Position numbers and translations under genes: made by a program. This document shows positions 1 to 11,892 of a stretch of DNA of 64,000 nucleotides, piece by piece (positions within the stretch are counted from its first letter, which is position 1; every line of letters starts with the position of its first letter). The notes beneath the pieces were generated by a model. The model searched no databases, had not been told where the DNA came from, and was given only the letters and a program-made list of their open reading frames with translations. The stretch is taken from positions 124,001 through 188,000 of the forward strand of contig MU831550.1 in assembly GCA_029204225.1 (NCBI GenBank), read 5' to 3'. This DNA comes from Diphasiastrum complanatum (lineage: Eukaryota > Streptophyta > Lycopodiopsida > Lycopodiales > Lycopodiaceae).

Positions 1-426
1 TCCCTACCAAAAGCCACAACAATTAATTAATCATTTAATTGATATTTTTTCTCACCCAACTGATTGGATTTTAGATTTATTTAGCGGTAGCGGCACTACG
101 AGCGCATGTGCTGTTAAGGCAGACATGTTGCTGCAGTAGATTTAGATACTAATTTAGTTGATTTTGTAAAAATGAGAATGAAATCTCTTTCAATTTTTCC
201 AGATGAATTATCTGAGGTGGAAAAGAGTTTGGACAGCGAGGATACAATAATTCCCATGTCCAAGGAACCTCAACCTCCTACTAACGAAAAAGTAGACGAC
301 ATAGGAGAATTTGTTGATGTCTTGGCTCAAGATTACAATGTAGTAACTATAGTCGAGAAAATTATAGAAGAAGTGCCACTTGATAGTATAGTGGCTACTC
401 AAGAAAAACAAAAGAAAAAGATGTAA
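1..426 (+). pseudogene. 3' fragment of N4/N6-type DNA methyltransferase gene, frameshifted
   Basis: The window opens inside a coding region. Bases 2-115 read KPQQLINHLIDIF, then DLFSGSGTT. This matches the C-terminal layout of the N6/N4 DNA methylase family (Pfam PF01555 type): a KPxxL segment, then the FxGxGTT motif that binds S-adenosylmethionine. The frame breaks at about 116-117. One lost base separates it from a second frame that continues GRHVAAVDLD and stays open to a stop at 424-426, giving an acidic and lysine-rich tail. The VDLD acidic motif is where the family normally has it. The catalytic DPPY-type motif would lie upstream, outside the window. This is therefore a broken partial copy. 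Such genes are rare in plants, so a mobile-element or transfer origin is possible, but neither is shown here. Confidence 0.6.
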
Positions 427-430
427 TTTG

Positions 431-1130
431 GGAATAAAAAAATTCTCTTTTATTTTAAAAAATTAATTGTGTTTATATTTTTTGATGTATTGTGTTTCGA
501 ATACTTTTTGATTGATTTAATATTTTTAAATTTATTTTTTAACGATTTAAAATCTAAAATCTGAAATATTTTAAAAATTTTAACATTGATAATTATTACC
601 AAAAATTAAAATTGTAATGATTTGTCAAGTTTACAATATTTTAATTCTAGATATATTTCTATAGTATTTTTTGTAAAAAAAAATATTGCTAAAAACTATA
701 AGAAATAAAAAAAAATAGATTTTTTTCAGAGTGATTTAAATATTATCACAAATAATTTAATTGCGATTATTGGAAAATAATTTTATTTGTGTTTATTTAA
801 TGTTTAAATATTTAATAAACTTACATGGGTGTTAGTAAAGATTTTCAAGAAATTAAAATTTTGAAAAATATTGATTCAAATTTTTAACATAATTTAAAAA
901 ATATTTTTTCGATAAAAGAATTGTAATTTAGAAAACTATTAGAATTCCAAAAAAAAAAAACTATAACTTTTGTTTTTAGTAAGCAAACAATATTTTTTAG
1001 GTATTTTAGTGGTTGTGTATCTAATGATTTTATTTTAAATAGTATAATTATTTAATATAAGCTAATTTTACTAGTCAACGTGGCTTTTATTTTTCTCATC
1101 AAAGTGGATTGGAATATAATCATAAATCCT
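431..1130. other. AT-rich intergenic DNA, no gene seen
   Basis: Very AT-rich sequence with long A and T runs. I see no open frame, RNA gene or repeat of note between the methyltransferase remnant and the telomere-like array. Confidence 0.6.
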
Positions 1131-1718
1131 AAACCTTGAATAGTGAATCTTGAATACTAAATTCTAAATTCTAAATTCTAAACCCTAAGCCCTAGACCCT
1201 AAACTCTAAAACGAAACCCTAAATCCTGAACCCAAATCCTAAATCTTAAATCCTAAACGGCCATAAACCCTAAACCCTTAACTCTAAACCCTAAACCTAA
1301 ATTATAAGCCCTAAACCCTAAACCCTAAACCTTGAATCCTAAACCCTAAATCCTAAACTCTCAACCCTAAACCCCAAACTCTGAACTCTGAACTCTAAAC
1401 CCTAAATTCCAAATCCTAAGCCCTATATTCTAAACCCAAAATTCCAAGCCCTAAACCCTAATCTCATTGCCCATTATCCTAAATCATTTCCTTAGATCCA
1501 TTACTCAAAATTCCAACCCTAAGCTCTAAACCTTAAATTTTAACCCTAAACTCTAAATCCTAAATCCCAAACCCTAAATCCTAAGCCCTAATCCCTAGAA
1601 TCCTAGAACCCTAAACCCATTTCTTACCCTAAACTCCAAACACTAAACCCTAAGCCCTTAGCTCTAACCTCTAAATTCAAAGCCCTAAACCCTTAAATAT
1701 GATAAATCCTAAACCCTA
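1131..1718. repeat. Degenerate telomere-like (CCCTAAA) array
   Basis: About 590 bp is built almost wholly from CCCTAAA and close variants (CCTAAAT, CTCTAAA, CCCTAAG, CCTTGAA). The motif is the complement of the Arabidopsis-type telomere repeat TTTAGGG. Units are heavily mutated and irregularly spaced, and unique DNA lies on both sides, so this is an interstitial array and not a chromosome end. Confidence 0.85.
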
Positions 1719-1728
1719 AGTTGAAGAT

Positions 1729-2050
<322 letters not shown>

Positions 2051-3409
2051 AGAGTACTTGTGTAGGAGATACTACAAAGCGAGGGTAAGAACCTTATCCT
2101 TGTTTGGCTTAATTATCACTCATATTTGATCATTCACACTGTTAGATATGGTGAATAAAAGCATGCTCATCAATGTTGTGATTATCATTGAATGGCATAG
2201 TAATCGTGCTTACACAAAATCGATTGGAAGGCTATACATGTGGGCACTGCCTCAGGAGCAGTTGTGGATCGATCTACATGTATGAACACCTTCATTATCA
2301 CTATTGCTATGTGTTCTGACAGCGAACAATCACATGGAGATGATCGCCATTGTATGCACCTGAGAAATAGGTTGTTGGCAAGTATACATGGCCGCTAGCC
2401 AGCAGATTACTTACTGCCAGAAATGCACAACACTACCATCGCATTTTGTGAAGAATGTTTGATAGCACTATGTTATATCCTGCTGATAGTAGGCCACTAT
2501 CTGGGCATCAATGGACCATTGCTTGTTGATTGGCTTTTTTCAAACAAGTACTAGTAGTATATGTTAATGCTGAGCATGCATGCCCTGTATCCTCTCAATA
2601 ATACTCATTGTTGGTTGACCAACGTGCTCTCAGTGTGTCTCAATCAGTGCATACTGATCTTGATAGGATGTGAGAAATGTATTTACTCATTAGTATAAGT
2701 AATGCAATGTGTTGTCTCTGGTTTTTACTTTGAGAGATGCTTTGAAACAGTTGTAATAATATTAACTGTGTTCACAGATTCTAGCCAAGAATCTATGAAC
2801 ACGAATGGTTTTTTATTACTTCTCTTTACTTCTTCTTAGGTGGTTACTTATCTGAAAACCGGGTGTTTCTGCCCGTTTCACGAGGCCAGTTCGCTAAGAT
2901 GGATCTTCTTGCTTCTTAGAACTGTTTTCAGGCAGAAAGATTTACCAGTTTATTCATTTGCATTCCTAGCCTATCAATGGGATGAAGCAGTTTCGTTCAC
3001 TCCAGTTACATGCATTTACAATCCATGTAACCAATTCCTTGCTCAATACAGATTAGCGTTCTGAACAAGACATCAATCTGTCTACTAAATTACTCTAAGA
3101 AATTAGAAAACAGTGGAGCATTGAGATTAAACTACACATCAAAAACAAGAATCAAGAAAATTAACTACCTAACAACATACTAGCATTCCAAGAATCAAGA
3201 AATACCCATCTCTGGATACTTGGAATACCCAAGAAAAATCAAGGACATGATTGTTAGTCAATATGCAAGAATTGAACCACAATCTCAGCCTATTTAGTTT
3301 ATCTAACTACATAAACAAGAAACAAGAAGACTAATCCACATCTACATTCCACATTTAAGCAGGAAATCTAGATTATTCCACAACCACAACAAAGAGATCA
3401 AAGCATGTT
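2051..3409. other. Intergenic, no gene recognised
   Basis: Unique-looking sequence. A 74-codon open stretch at 2840-3064 has no recognisable domain and no supporting signals. I see no tRNA or element ends. Confidence 0.5.
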
Positions 3410-3922
3410 CATAGGAATTTCACTCAAGACAATAGTCATGAACAAAGAGCTTCCAAATTTCCAATAACTTGTGGAAGATCTTCTTGATTCATTCAAGAGA
3501 AATGACAATACAATATAAGCTCCCTCACAAGAGGGGCGGGGCCTTAAATAAGCAAGAGGGCTGCCCATGTGGAGCCTAAGTGGCAATTCCACTAGTTTAG
3601 AAACTACACGTGGAAATAGCTCTTCCACTAGAGGTCACCATCAAAAGGTGGCTCACTCTACTTTATTTAAGAGGAGTCTACATTTATTTACATTGCCTCG
3701 GAATGTCACTAGCTCCTACATGGTCGTTCCTTCTCTGGGATTCATCACGTAGGCTCAGATAGAAATAACCTGTAATCCTAGCTAGTAATCCTCGGCTCTC
3801 ATGCTTGGCTCTCAGTTTCTTCTTGCTCTCCTCCTTCTGAGACCTTCTCAGTCTTGGGTGAGAGATGCTCTGTGGTTTCAGCTTGGCTTGGCATCTAGGA
3901 GATTCGCTGGAATCTGCTAACA
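3410..3922 (-). repeat. LTR-like repeat, minus-strand copy of an inverted pair
   Basis: About 513 bp is an inverted, clearly diverged copy of 4677-5191. Read on the minus strand it begins TGTTAGCAGATTC, the TG start usual for plant LTRs. A TATTTAAGG TATA-like box follows in the second half of the repeat. The pair could be two solo LTRs in opposite orientation or the long terminal inverted repeats of a foldback element. No internal retrotransposon coding sequence lies between them. Confidence 0.6.
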
Positions 3923-4676
3923 AACTAGAAAAGAAATGATTACCAAAATGAGAATGTTGTTTGTTGAACAGATTGATAATTATGCTATGATGTTTTGTGG
4001 AATAGTAGTTATGACATTTGAGGATATTAACACCTACTGGATGATTAACACGATACTCTTACAACGACAACGCACTACCGTTAACTTGTTATTCTCGGTT
4101 TGAAATTATTAGTACATAAGGAAGATCTTGCTTGAAGCAATTGGAGATGGGTAGCTCGCAGAAAATCACTTCGCCTCGCATCCAGGTATGAAGCTATATG
4201 AGATAATAACAATATGAGTGGTTTTTTACTCAACACTATGAGACGGTTCATGCATGTGGGAATTAGTGATATGCTTTAAATGATGGTTCTTGAAAGCATT
4301 GTCCTAATAGTACTTACGTCGCATGCTTGTAATTTGATAAGGATCTATCTACGATACTTATGACAAGGATAGGATTTATTTGACTTAAATGCGGGTTTTT
4401 TTAGTAAGCTATGTACTTAGTAAGAGCTGGACCTTGGTGTGCTTGTATGGCATGGATTTTCCCAAGCCGTAAGGTGCTTGGACTCCCTACGATTCTCGTG
4501 GGAGTGTATGGGGCTAGTATGGCACGGATCTGCCCTAGTACCTAGCACCAATACCAAAGTCAAGTCTCTTTTCATCTGTGTATTACAAGATGGCTTCTTA
4601 CATGTAGAATGCTTATGTGAACTTAATACATTCTTTTTGCTCTTATACTGATTAGTATGGCATCTGCCTTGATACA
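3923..4676. other. Spacer of inverted pair, with diverged dispersed repeat
   Basis: The part from about 4430 to 4720 resembles 47455-47720. Both contain TGTATGGCATGGATTT and later a stretch related to GCCTTGATAC(A/G)TGTTAGCA. No coding sequence is recognised. Confidence 0.45.
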
Positions 4677-5191
4677 TGTTAGCAGATTCTAGGGAATTTC
4701 CAAGTGCCGAGCCAAGCTGAAGACACAAGTTATCTCTCACCCATGACCAAGGAGGTCTCAGAAGGAAGAGAGCAAAAGAAGCTGAGAGTCGAGCATGAGA
4801 GCCGAGGAAATACTAGCTAGGAAGACAGTGAGTTAACTATGTGAGCCTACATGGTGTATCCCAAAGAAGGAATGACCATGTAGGAGCTAGTAATGTTTCC
4901 TAGGCATTGTTAATAAAGGTAGACCCCCCTTAAATTAGTTAGAGTGAGCCACCTTTTGATGGTGACCTTTAGTGGAAGGACAAATTCCACATGTAATTCT
5001 AATTTAGTGAAATTGCCACATGGGCTCCACATGGGCAGCCTTCTTGCTTATTTAAGGGAACCCCTCTCTTGTGAGGGAGCTTTGATTGTATTGTCAAGTT
5101 CTCTTGAGCAAATAAAGAGGATCCTTCACGAGTTCTTGATGATAGCTTAGCTCCTTGTTCATGGCAATGCTCTTGAGTGAGATTTCCATAG
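4677..5191 (+). repeat. LTR-like repeat, plus-strand copy of an inverted pair
   Basis: Partner of 3410-3922. It starts TGTTAGCAGATTC and carries TATTTAAGG near 5049, followed by a conserved downstream part, consistent with U3 and R of a solo LTR. I could not find its 3' boundary. Confidence 0.6.
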
Positions 5192-5389
5192 CACATAATG
5201 AGCGTATAAGCGGTGGGCATTGATCTATTATCGTAGTGAGCTTTCTTCCAATACTGAGACACATACACTTAGATAACATTCGATTATAGTCGTTTCTTTC
5301 ATCAACCGTCAGTATATTGTGATTACGACATATTTCTAGCATATATGTGTGAGAACTTGTGAAGAATAAAGCATGCATCGTTATCAACC

Positions 5390-6145
5390 CAGCGAGCTAT
5401 GCTAGTTTACACACACCTACTCGCTGGATAGCGATTTCCAGCAAAAAAAAAATCTCAGCGCTGACAGCGCTATTAAGCGCCTCCATACTCGCGCTCTAGC
5501 ATTCCATCAATACTATTAGCTACCTCAGTGATTTCATGTATATATGGTAGCGCTACCACAACCTTCATTGTTGTCAGATAGGCTCTAAAGATGGCCATCG
5601 TTGGCTTGTAGAGTCAATAGATAAACTAGCAAGTATTGCAAGCTATCATGCATGCATACAACAATATTTGATCCTCTCATATGTTTGCTAACAAAGCTAC
5701 TGCAGAAATGACAAGAATACCAAAGGTTGCAACCGAAATCATTCATCTCTTTTGCATACAAAGCTTTCATAGCAGAAGTAAACTATTAAGAAGGTCACTT
5801 ACCAAATTCTTTTGGAGTATGCTCTCTAATCGTTGCTATGTAAGCTCTCAAACTGCATTTCTTGTCAAGCCAAAGCAGAAGGTAAAAGAGGATGAAGAGA
5901 GAAGAGGAGAGAGGCCGTGGAGAAAGCATTCAAGCCCTATCATCCTTATATAGATGCATTTGAAACAAGAGTACTCAAGAAGCAAAGGGATCGTGTTCGT
6001 CAGAAATACCTTCATTGATCTTGACCGTTGAAGTGGCATTGGTGGTTTTCAAATTTCCCTCCAAAAGTTACAAAGGGTCATATATCTTTTTTTTTTAAAA
6101 CAAAAATCAAGGGCTAAGTGTAGATGAAGAAGTGGCGTACCATTC

Positions 6146-6147
<2 letters not shown>
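5390..6147 (-). repeat. Dispersed repeat U, inverted copy
   Basis: Read on the minus strand it starts CATGAATGGTA next to a GA tract and aligns, with divergence, to 45939-46600 and 63403-64000. Within it a minus-strand open stretch (5585-5770) encodes FGCNLWYSC and SKHMR, also present in the open frame of the 63.7 kb copy. It keeps a segment of about 106 bp that the 46.2 kb copy lacks. Class unknown; a TATATAAGG box suggests a promoter-bearing element. Confidence 0.65.

Positions 6148-6236
<89 letters not shown>
6148..6236. repeat. (GA)n microsatellite at outer edge of palindrome left arm
   Basis: Perfect GA tract of about 89 bp between repeat U and the left palindrome arm. Its counterpart is the CT tract at 19164-19285. 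Confidence 0.97.
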
Positions 6237-6241
<5 letters not shown>

Positions 6242-7646
6242 AAAAATTCAGTACATCTTAGTGCACTGGGTGCTCATTAATGCACACCGTTAGATCGTAT
6301 CATCATAATGTGCACAGATCATAGCCATTCAAGAAACCAAAGTTGCCCTCTAGAGGACCATAATTTTAAAAAAAATATTGGGGGGCCATTATACTAAGTT
6401 TTAGAAAGGTAGGTCAATTAAATGGATTTAGTACCACAAGGGCATGTTTTGAATATTGGATTTATCTCCTCTACTCTCCTAAATCCCATTTTAATCTGCC
6501 TCCATTCATGCTGCATTTTTCCTCATGTTGTCGCACAGTTTGCATATTTACATGTAAAATAAGACAAACGAATAAAACGCGATTTTCTGCATAAATACAA
6601 GTAGATTCTCACAGGCAGAAAACGCGATACTGTGTTTTTTACACGTGTTTTGTGACAGTCGAAAAAGACGACATTGCCTTACAAAATGTCGAAGGTATTT
6701 TTCGCATCTTCACCAACGTTCATTTCAGCAAATGTTGACGTCGCATTCTTTTCACGCTCATCCCATGCAACTGTGCTAACATATTTGACAACGACAGCAG
6801 GCACCCACAATCTCCTACAAATAGCACATCCACTTTGTACTTTCTTCATCTGCACACCTGTAAAATTGTGTATATATATTGAATACTATTTGGGTATTGA
6901 ATGAACAAGTGTATGTGTAAAATAATAGCATCCAAAGCTTATCAGAGATAGACGAAGTAGATGCCTTGTGCATTGATTCTTTATTGTCAATAATAGGTTC
7001 ATTTCTTTTATAGATTGAATTAGCTTTGTAGAGCACGCAGTTTCATCCGCTATTGTCTTGTGCTCTACAACATTATTGACATGTATATTTTGCTATACTT
7101 AATCTGATAACAGCTCTTTTGTTCTGCGTTCAGATTTGTGCCGATATTGCTATGCTTTTCTTCATTTTGTCTGACTCTCTTGTTGCTCAATTTGGTAATC
7201 TGTTTTTAGCGAGTTATTGTTAGTCTAGCTGTTGATGATTATTATTAAGTCTTGCCTTTCGCGAATCATTCGCGACTGCTTATCAGTTGAGCTCAGTCTA
7301 GCTCTTCGCGAATCATTTGAGACAAATAATTTGTCTAGCTATTCGCGACAAATAATTCTTCTGATGTTTTGTTAATGTTTGGCGACGTAATCAGATCGAC
7401 CGTAATTTCTATCACTAACGTTTTGTTCGTTTCTGATAGGCGTAGTCATGCTAAGGGAAAGAGTAATATAGCTCATTCCGCTGTGGACGAATACTTTCCG
7501 TTCGAGTTTGTTTCTCGTTCGAGTTTCGAGACCGTTTCTTTTTCGTGTTCGTTTTCTTTTCGAGCTATTTTCGTTTCTCACACTCACACACCTCTTTCTC
7601 CAACATTGAAGAGTGAATAAAATGTAATAACCACATAATAGAGCCC

Positions 7647-7648
<2 letters not shown>

Positions 7649-7722
<74 letters not shown>
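7649..7722. repeat. (GA)n microsatellite in left arm
   Basis: Perfect GA tract of about 74 bp. The same site in the right arm has about 145 bp of CT, showing rapid tract-length change since the arms diverged. Confidence 0.97.
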
Positions 7723-7724
<2 letters not shown>

Positions 7725-7730
7725 TCACCT

Positions 7731-8160
7731 CCCTTGCATGCATCCCTATACCCTCCCCATGCCCCCGCCCTTGTGTCCTCCCCACATGCGCTCCCTTTGC
7801 CCTCCCTACACCCCCTCTCCACGCCCGCCCTACACCCTCCCAATGCGCTCTCCCAGCGTGCCCTCCCCTCGCACCCCCCCCCATTTACTTGAATTGAGAA
7901 AAATAGGGGCCCAATATTTCATTGTGCCCCCAAAATGAAAAAAAAAAAATTAGAAGTGAGAGGGGGCATGGAGTACCTGCTCCCTCCACCTTCGCAACCG
8001 CTCTCCCACCCCCCAGGCCGCTAGCCCGATTGGGGGCGCAGCGGCCCAGGGGCTCCATGGCACACACAACCCCCTTCTAGTAAAACGCGAGGGGGGGGGG
8101 GGGGGGGTCTCGAGCAACGAAAGCGTGAGGGGGGGTCCCGGCACGAGAGAGTAACAACGT
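7731..8160. other. GC-rich low-complexity stretch in left arm
   Basis: Mostly C-rich short motifs (CCCTCCC, CACCCCC), a G homopolymer of 17 or so bases near 8091, and an A run near 7938. Long open frames here arise from composition. Mirrored at 17163-17592. Confidence 0.7.
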
Positions 8161-9392
8161 GGCGCATTATAGAACGTAAATATGCATTAAGATGAAGGGT
8201 TGTGATTTGATATTTAATAAAATTGAAATTGTAGTACTTTCTAATAAATCAAAACCCAATCAAAATCTCTCAATCAATCTCTCTCCAGGTGGGGAGTAGG
8301 GCTTGCTTATCAAAATTGAGCACTTGCGCCACTGGCAACTTGAGTTGCCCAAGAAAATCATCAATAAATGAGTTCTCATCCCAAACCGAAATCAGAAGCT
8401 CTGACTTCAGATCTTCCGTTTAAAAAGAAATTTCTCATACCATGATAAATTTAAACTAAAAACAGGAATCACATCTAAAATTATAAGACGTTACAAAGTT
8501 TTCTTGAGTTTGATTTCGTTGGAATGTAAGAAAAAGTGGAAGTGAATGATTTTACTGTAGTGCGCGTCAGTTCAGTATGATGCCGGTTTAGTGGAAGTTT
8601 CCTTTGCTAGCAGAGCAGGAAATATCAATACGCGTGCGAAACATCTAGGAAAATGACAATATCTAGAGACAAGTCTTGGTAAGTGGTTGCAGAGTTGTGA
8701 TTAAGCACATGAAGAGTTGGTCTACGATGAAGAGTTCTATGTATGGCGAAATCAGGAGGACTTCTAGCAAAAGCTATGTTTGGGTCAGCTGTTTGGCAAA
8801 TTCTAATTTATTCACAATTTCAAGAAAGCAAGGAAGTTTGCAGCAGACAAAAAGGGAGCACAAGCACAACATCACTCTGATTCGCACAAAATTCAAGCAA
8901 CGCAGTGAAAATATCATCAAGAAAAGAATTAACAAGCATTCGTGCTATCGATTTTGACCGTGCTAAAGCTACAAACTGTCAAAAGAGTTCATGACAATTA
9001 AACAACTCAGAGTAAGAAACAAGAAGGTAGACAAATCAATGTTCCATATGAAAACGTGAATAATGTGCCGAAAGGTAGCAGATTAGAAAGACTGGGCACC
9101 GCTGTTTTTAAAAAAATACGTGTATACTTGTAAATACTTATGTTAATGCAAAAGAAAAAAAGCACAACGATTTCATGACGGGCGGCCGATTTCATGTTGT
9201 AGTTTTCCCGCAGACTCCATTGCTCCATTGCTCTTGATATTAGTCAACTATACAGAATCTGGTAAAAGAAGGTCAAAGCTTCAACATCCTACAAACACCT
9301 GCTCGATATTTTCCAGCTCTGCAAGCGCACACAATCACAGCTACCGCCTGCACTTTTGCAATGCTCTTAATTGGGGAACGACCAAACGCAAA

Positions 9393-9814
9393 TGAGCTAC
9401 GGGTCAGGGTATTGCAGTTTTTTAGAAAATGTAATACCAATAGGGTATCAACATAAGGAGGTATAGGAGTTGTAGACCGAGCTAGTATCACAAGGGTTAT
9501 ACCAGCCGGTTATCAACTCGGATATCACCATGTACGAATTGCTATAAATATACTTTTTAAAGTGTAATATCATAATTTAAAATATAAAAAATCTGAGATA
9601 TAAAAAAAATACTAAAATTAATACTACTATCAATACCACAACAAAAATCCACAAAATCTCCCCAGCCTGAATATCAACATGAATAGTATAAAATAGATAA
9701 TATTGGGTGTCCGGTTCTATACCCTGGTATAAGAAATCATATACCATTCGGGTCGGTTTTTTAATACCATGTTGATACCCATTATTGATACCAACCGTGA
9801 CCCTATATACCTGC
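9393..9814 (-). mobile_element. MITE-like element in left arm (tentative)
   Basis: A non-coding stretch of about 420 bp rich in GGTAT/ATACC. Sub-terminal GGGTATCAACAT motifs face each other at its two ends, as in a degraded MITE. Target-site duplication and exact ends are not resolved. The identical partner is at 15509-15930. Confidence 0.3.
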
Positions 9815-10100
9815 CCAACACTGAGCAAACCTTAGAAACCATGACTATTCATTCACTTTGAAAGCTACATTATATATCAACATGACATCAACCACTCTGG
9901 GGATCAAGCCTCAAACATACCTATTGTACTCTCCTAAGGTCAAAATTTTATGCAAGATTATTTTTGCCTTGCCTTGCACATTTTTGCAAATTATCATTTT
10001 TATAGTAAAGCTTTCGTTGTTTGTAACACTTGTGTTACTACAAAGTTATATATAGTAAATCAAAAGTGTGCTCCAACAACTTTTTCTTGTGATAAAATTC

Positions 10101-10173
10101 CGACTCCACTGGGGATCGAACCCAGAATCTCTGGTTTCGTAGACCAGCGCCTTATCCATTGGGCCATGGAGTC
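10101..10173 (-). tRNA. tRNA-Arg (anticodon ACG), left-arm copy
   Basis: The minus strand gives a complete 73-nt tRNA. The acceptor stem GACTCCA pairs with TGGAGTC and discriminator G follows. The anticodon stem CTGGT/ACCAG encloses loop CTACGAA with anticodon ACG. The T arm is GGGTTCGATCCCC-like and forms the B box; the D arm (GGCCCAATGGATAA) forms the A box. A TTTT pol III terminator lies a few bases downstream. No intron. It is an identical, inverted copy of the gene at 15150-15222. Confidence 0.95.
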
Positions 10174-11625
10174 GTTGTTGAATAATGCTTTTGAACGTAT
10201 TTAATTTCTTGTTTCTATGCAGCAAAGCACTGTCAACTAACTAGGATCTTTCTTCGATCCGAAAACATGAGGCGAATATTCATTTCTTTGGATCACATGC
10301 GGGCTTGTTATAGTAACAAGCGAGAAAACAAAACAGTGCTCGCAGAGCTGAGCTTCGGAGAGTAACATTCATTTGAGGTTCCCTTTTGTTTGTTGCCTTT
10401 TTGGACCTGCCCTCACTCTGTCGCTGCATGCATGCATGCGGCTGTGCATGCATGTGTGGGTGTCACAGAGCAGAGCTGCTGTTTTCGTGCATGTTTTGGT
10501 GCACAGGAGATTTTGATTTATGAGTGAGAGCCGCATACTCGTCAAGCAAACTAATTCCTCCAGATCTTCAGTTCTCAGAAGTACTGTAGCTTTTAATTTC
10601 TCATTGCTTTTTCAGAGTCAATACTTTTTCCTCCATATTATCTACCTCGCTTTTCCCTCCTGAAACCGTTATTTCGGTATTTCTATCAACACTTTTTATA
10701 GATGGGCTTTTGGCAACAACAGCAGTAGATGAGGGATTGGCACCACTTTCGATAGCCCGATCTTCCGAGTTCTTATGAGCTACGAAAATCTCATGGATTC
10801 AAATTTGTAGGCCGTGAATCTGAATTGGTTACATCTTCCATGGACCATCAGCAGCAATTTTGAGCCAGTTTCGTCGAAGCAGCGTGCATCTGAGCATTTC
10901 GTCAACTTCTACTAGGGCAGCTAGATTGTGACCAGGGCATGTAGCATTCGCTCATGACTGGTCAGAAGCCGGGTTTTGAAAAAGTCAGCTGTTTGATGTT
11001 CAGTCTGAAGAAAAGAAAGTCATGAATGGGTATCAATTAGAAAAAAAAGAATTTTGGCTTGAATGGGTATAGGCTCTCTTTTTTTCTTATGAACATGCAT
11101 TTGCTTGTTGCATGTGAAAGAAAACGAGGTTAATGCGGAAGCTACAATTTATTTGAATGAGAATCATACACAATCTTCATCAAAATCACAAGATAACTCG
11201 ATTCGCAGACAACGCTTGGAGAATAGTATTCAGTCGTTTTGTATTTTCAGTTTGTATAGGAATTCTGGTAGACACATCGGTCTTCAATTCCTTCCTATTC
11301 TCTCTCTTTTTCTCTCTCTTACTGATTGAATTTTGATGTATATATGTATTCTCATCAGAGAAGGATTACAAGAAAGTTCAGTCTAAAACTCAGTATTAAT
11401 TGTCCTAATCCTGTTTATGTACGATGGCGGTTTACGGCACCTTCACGACCGTTTGATCGAATTGAATTCCTTGGGTCGAATTTTTGATCTGGATCGAAAT
11501 CGTAACTCGACCTTGGACTGATTTGAAGGTCGAAACAACATTCCGATCGGATCGGGTTTAGGGTCTAGGCTATTTCGATCTGGGCTCGGATCTTTTATTC
11601 TATCTAGGTCGAAAAGTTGAAAGGG

Positions 11626-11892
11626 TGACTAAGTTCACAATTTTCCAGCATCTCCCTCTTGAACTTGACACCTTTCTTTATCCGATTCCCATTGCCCTTC
11701 TGTGCCTTTCCAATGATGCTCTATCTAGAGCCTCGATGAGAATGTCTGTTGTACGTGTCATATCAGCAGATCTAACATACTCAATCTGTAATTCATATTT
11801 TCTTATCAAATCTATGATGTGATGATATTTCAAAGGAATGTGTTTGGTCCTTGAATGAAATATCGGGTCTTCAATCAGGCATATTGCGCTTA
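11626..11892 (-). mobile_element. Inverted 3' end of copia element (RNase H C-terminus and LTR start)
   Basis: Minus-strand sequence identical to 13431-13697. It contains the last codons of the copia RNase H frame, the purine-rich tract and the LTR start (TG at about 11650). It is severed from the rest of its pol gene at 11892, the palindrome breakpoint. Confidence 0.8.

Larger units (their letters stand above)
6237..11892 (+). repeat. Left arm of giant palindrome (inverted repeat)
   Basis: This arm is the reverse complement of 13431-19163. Paired positions sum to 25323 from about 7945 to 11892, so there is no net length change over about 3.9 kb. Further out the sum becomes 25394, which is explained by a different GA/CT tract length (7649-7722 against 17601-17745). 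The only other difference I noticed of any size is a stretch of about 14 bp near 6432, present in the right arm and absent here. Identity stops exactly at 11892, inside the copia RNase H sequence. Contents: GC-rich low-complexity DNA (7731-8160), a MITE-like stretch, a tRNA-Arg gene and the inverted 3' end of a copia element. Confidence 0.95.

Noticed and set aside
1131-1718. A true chromosome end
   Set aside because: Units are heavily mutated and coding-like and repeat DNA continues on both sides.
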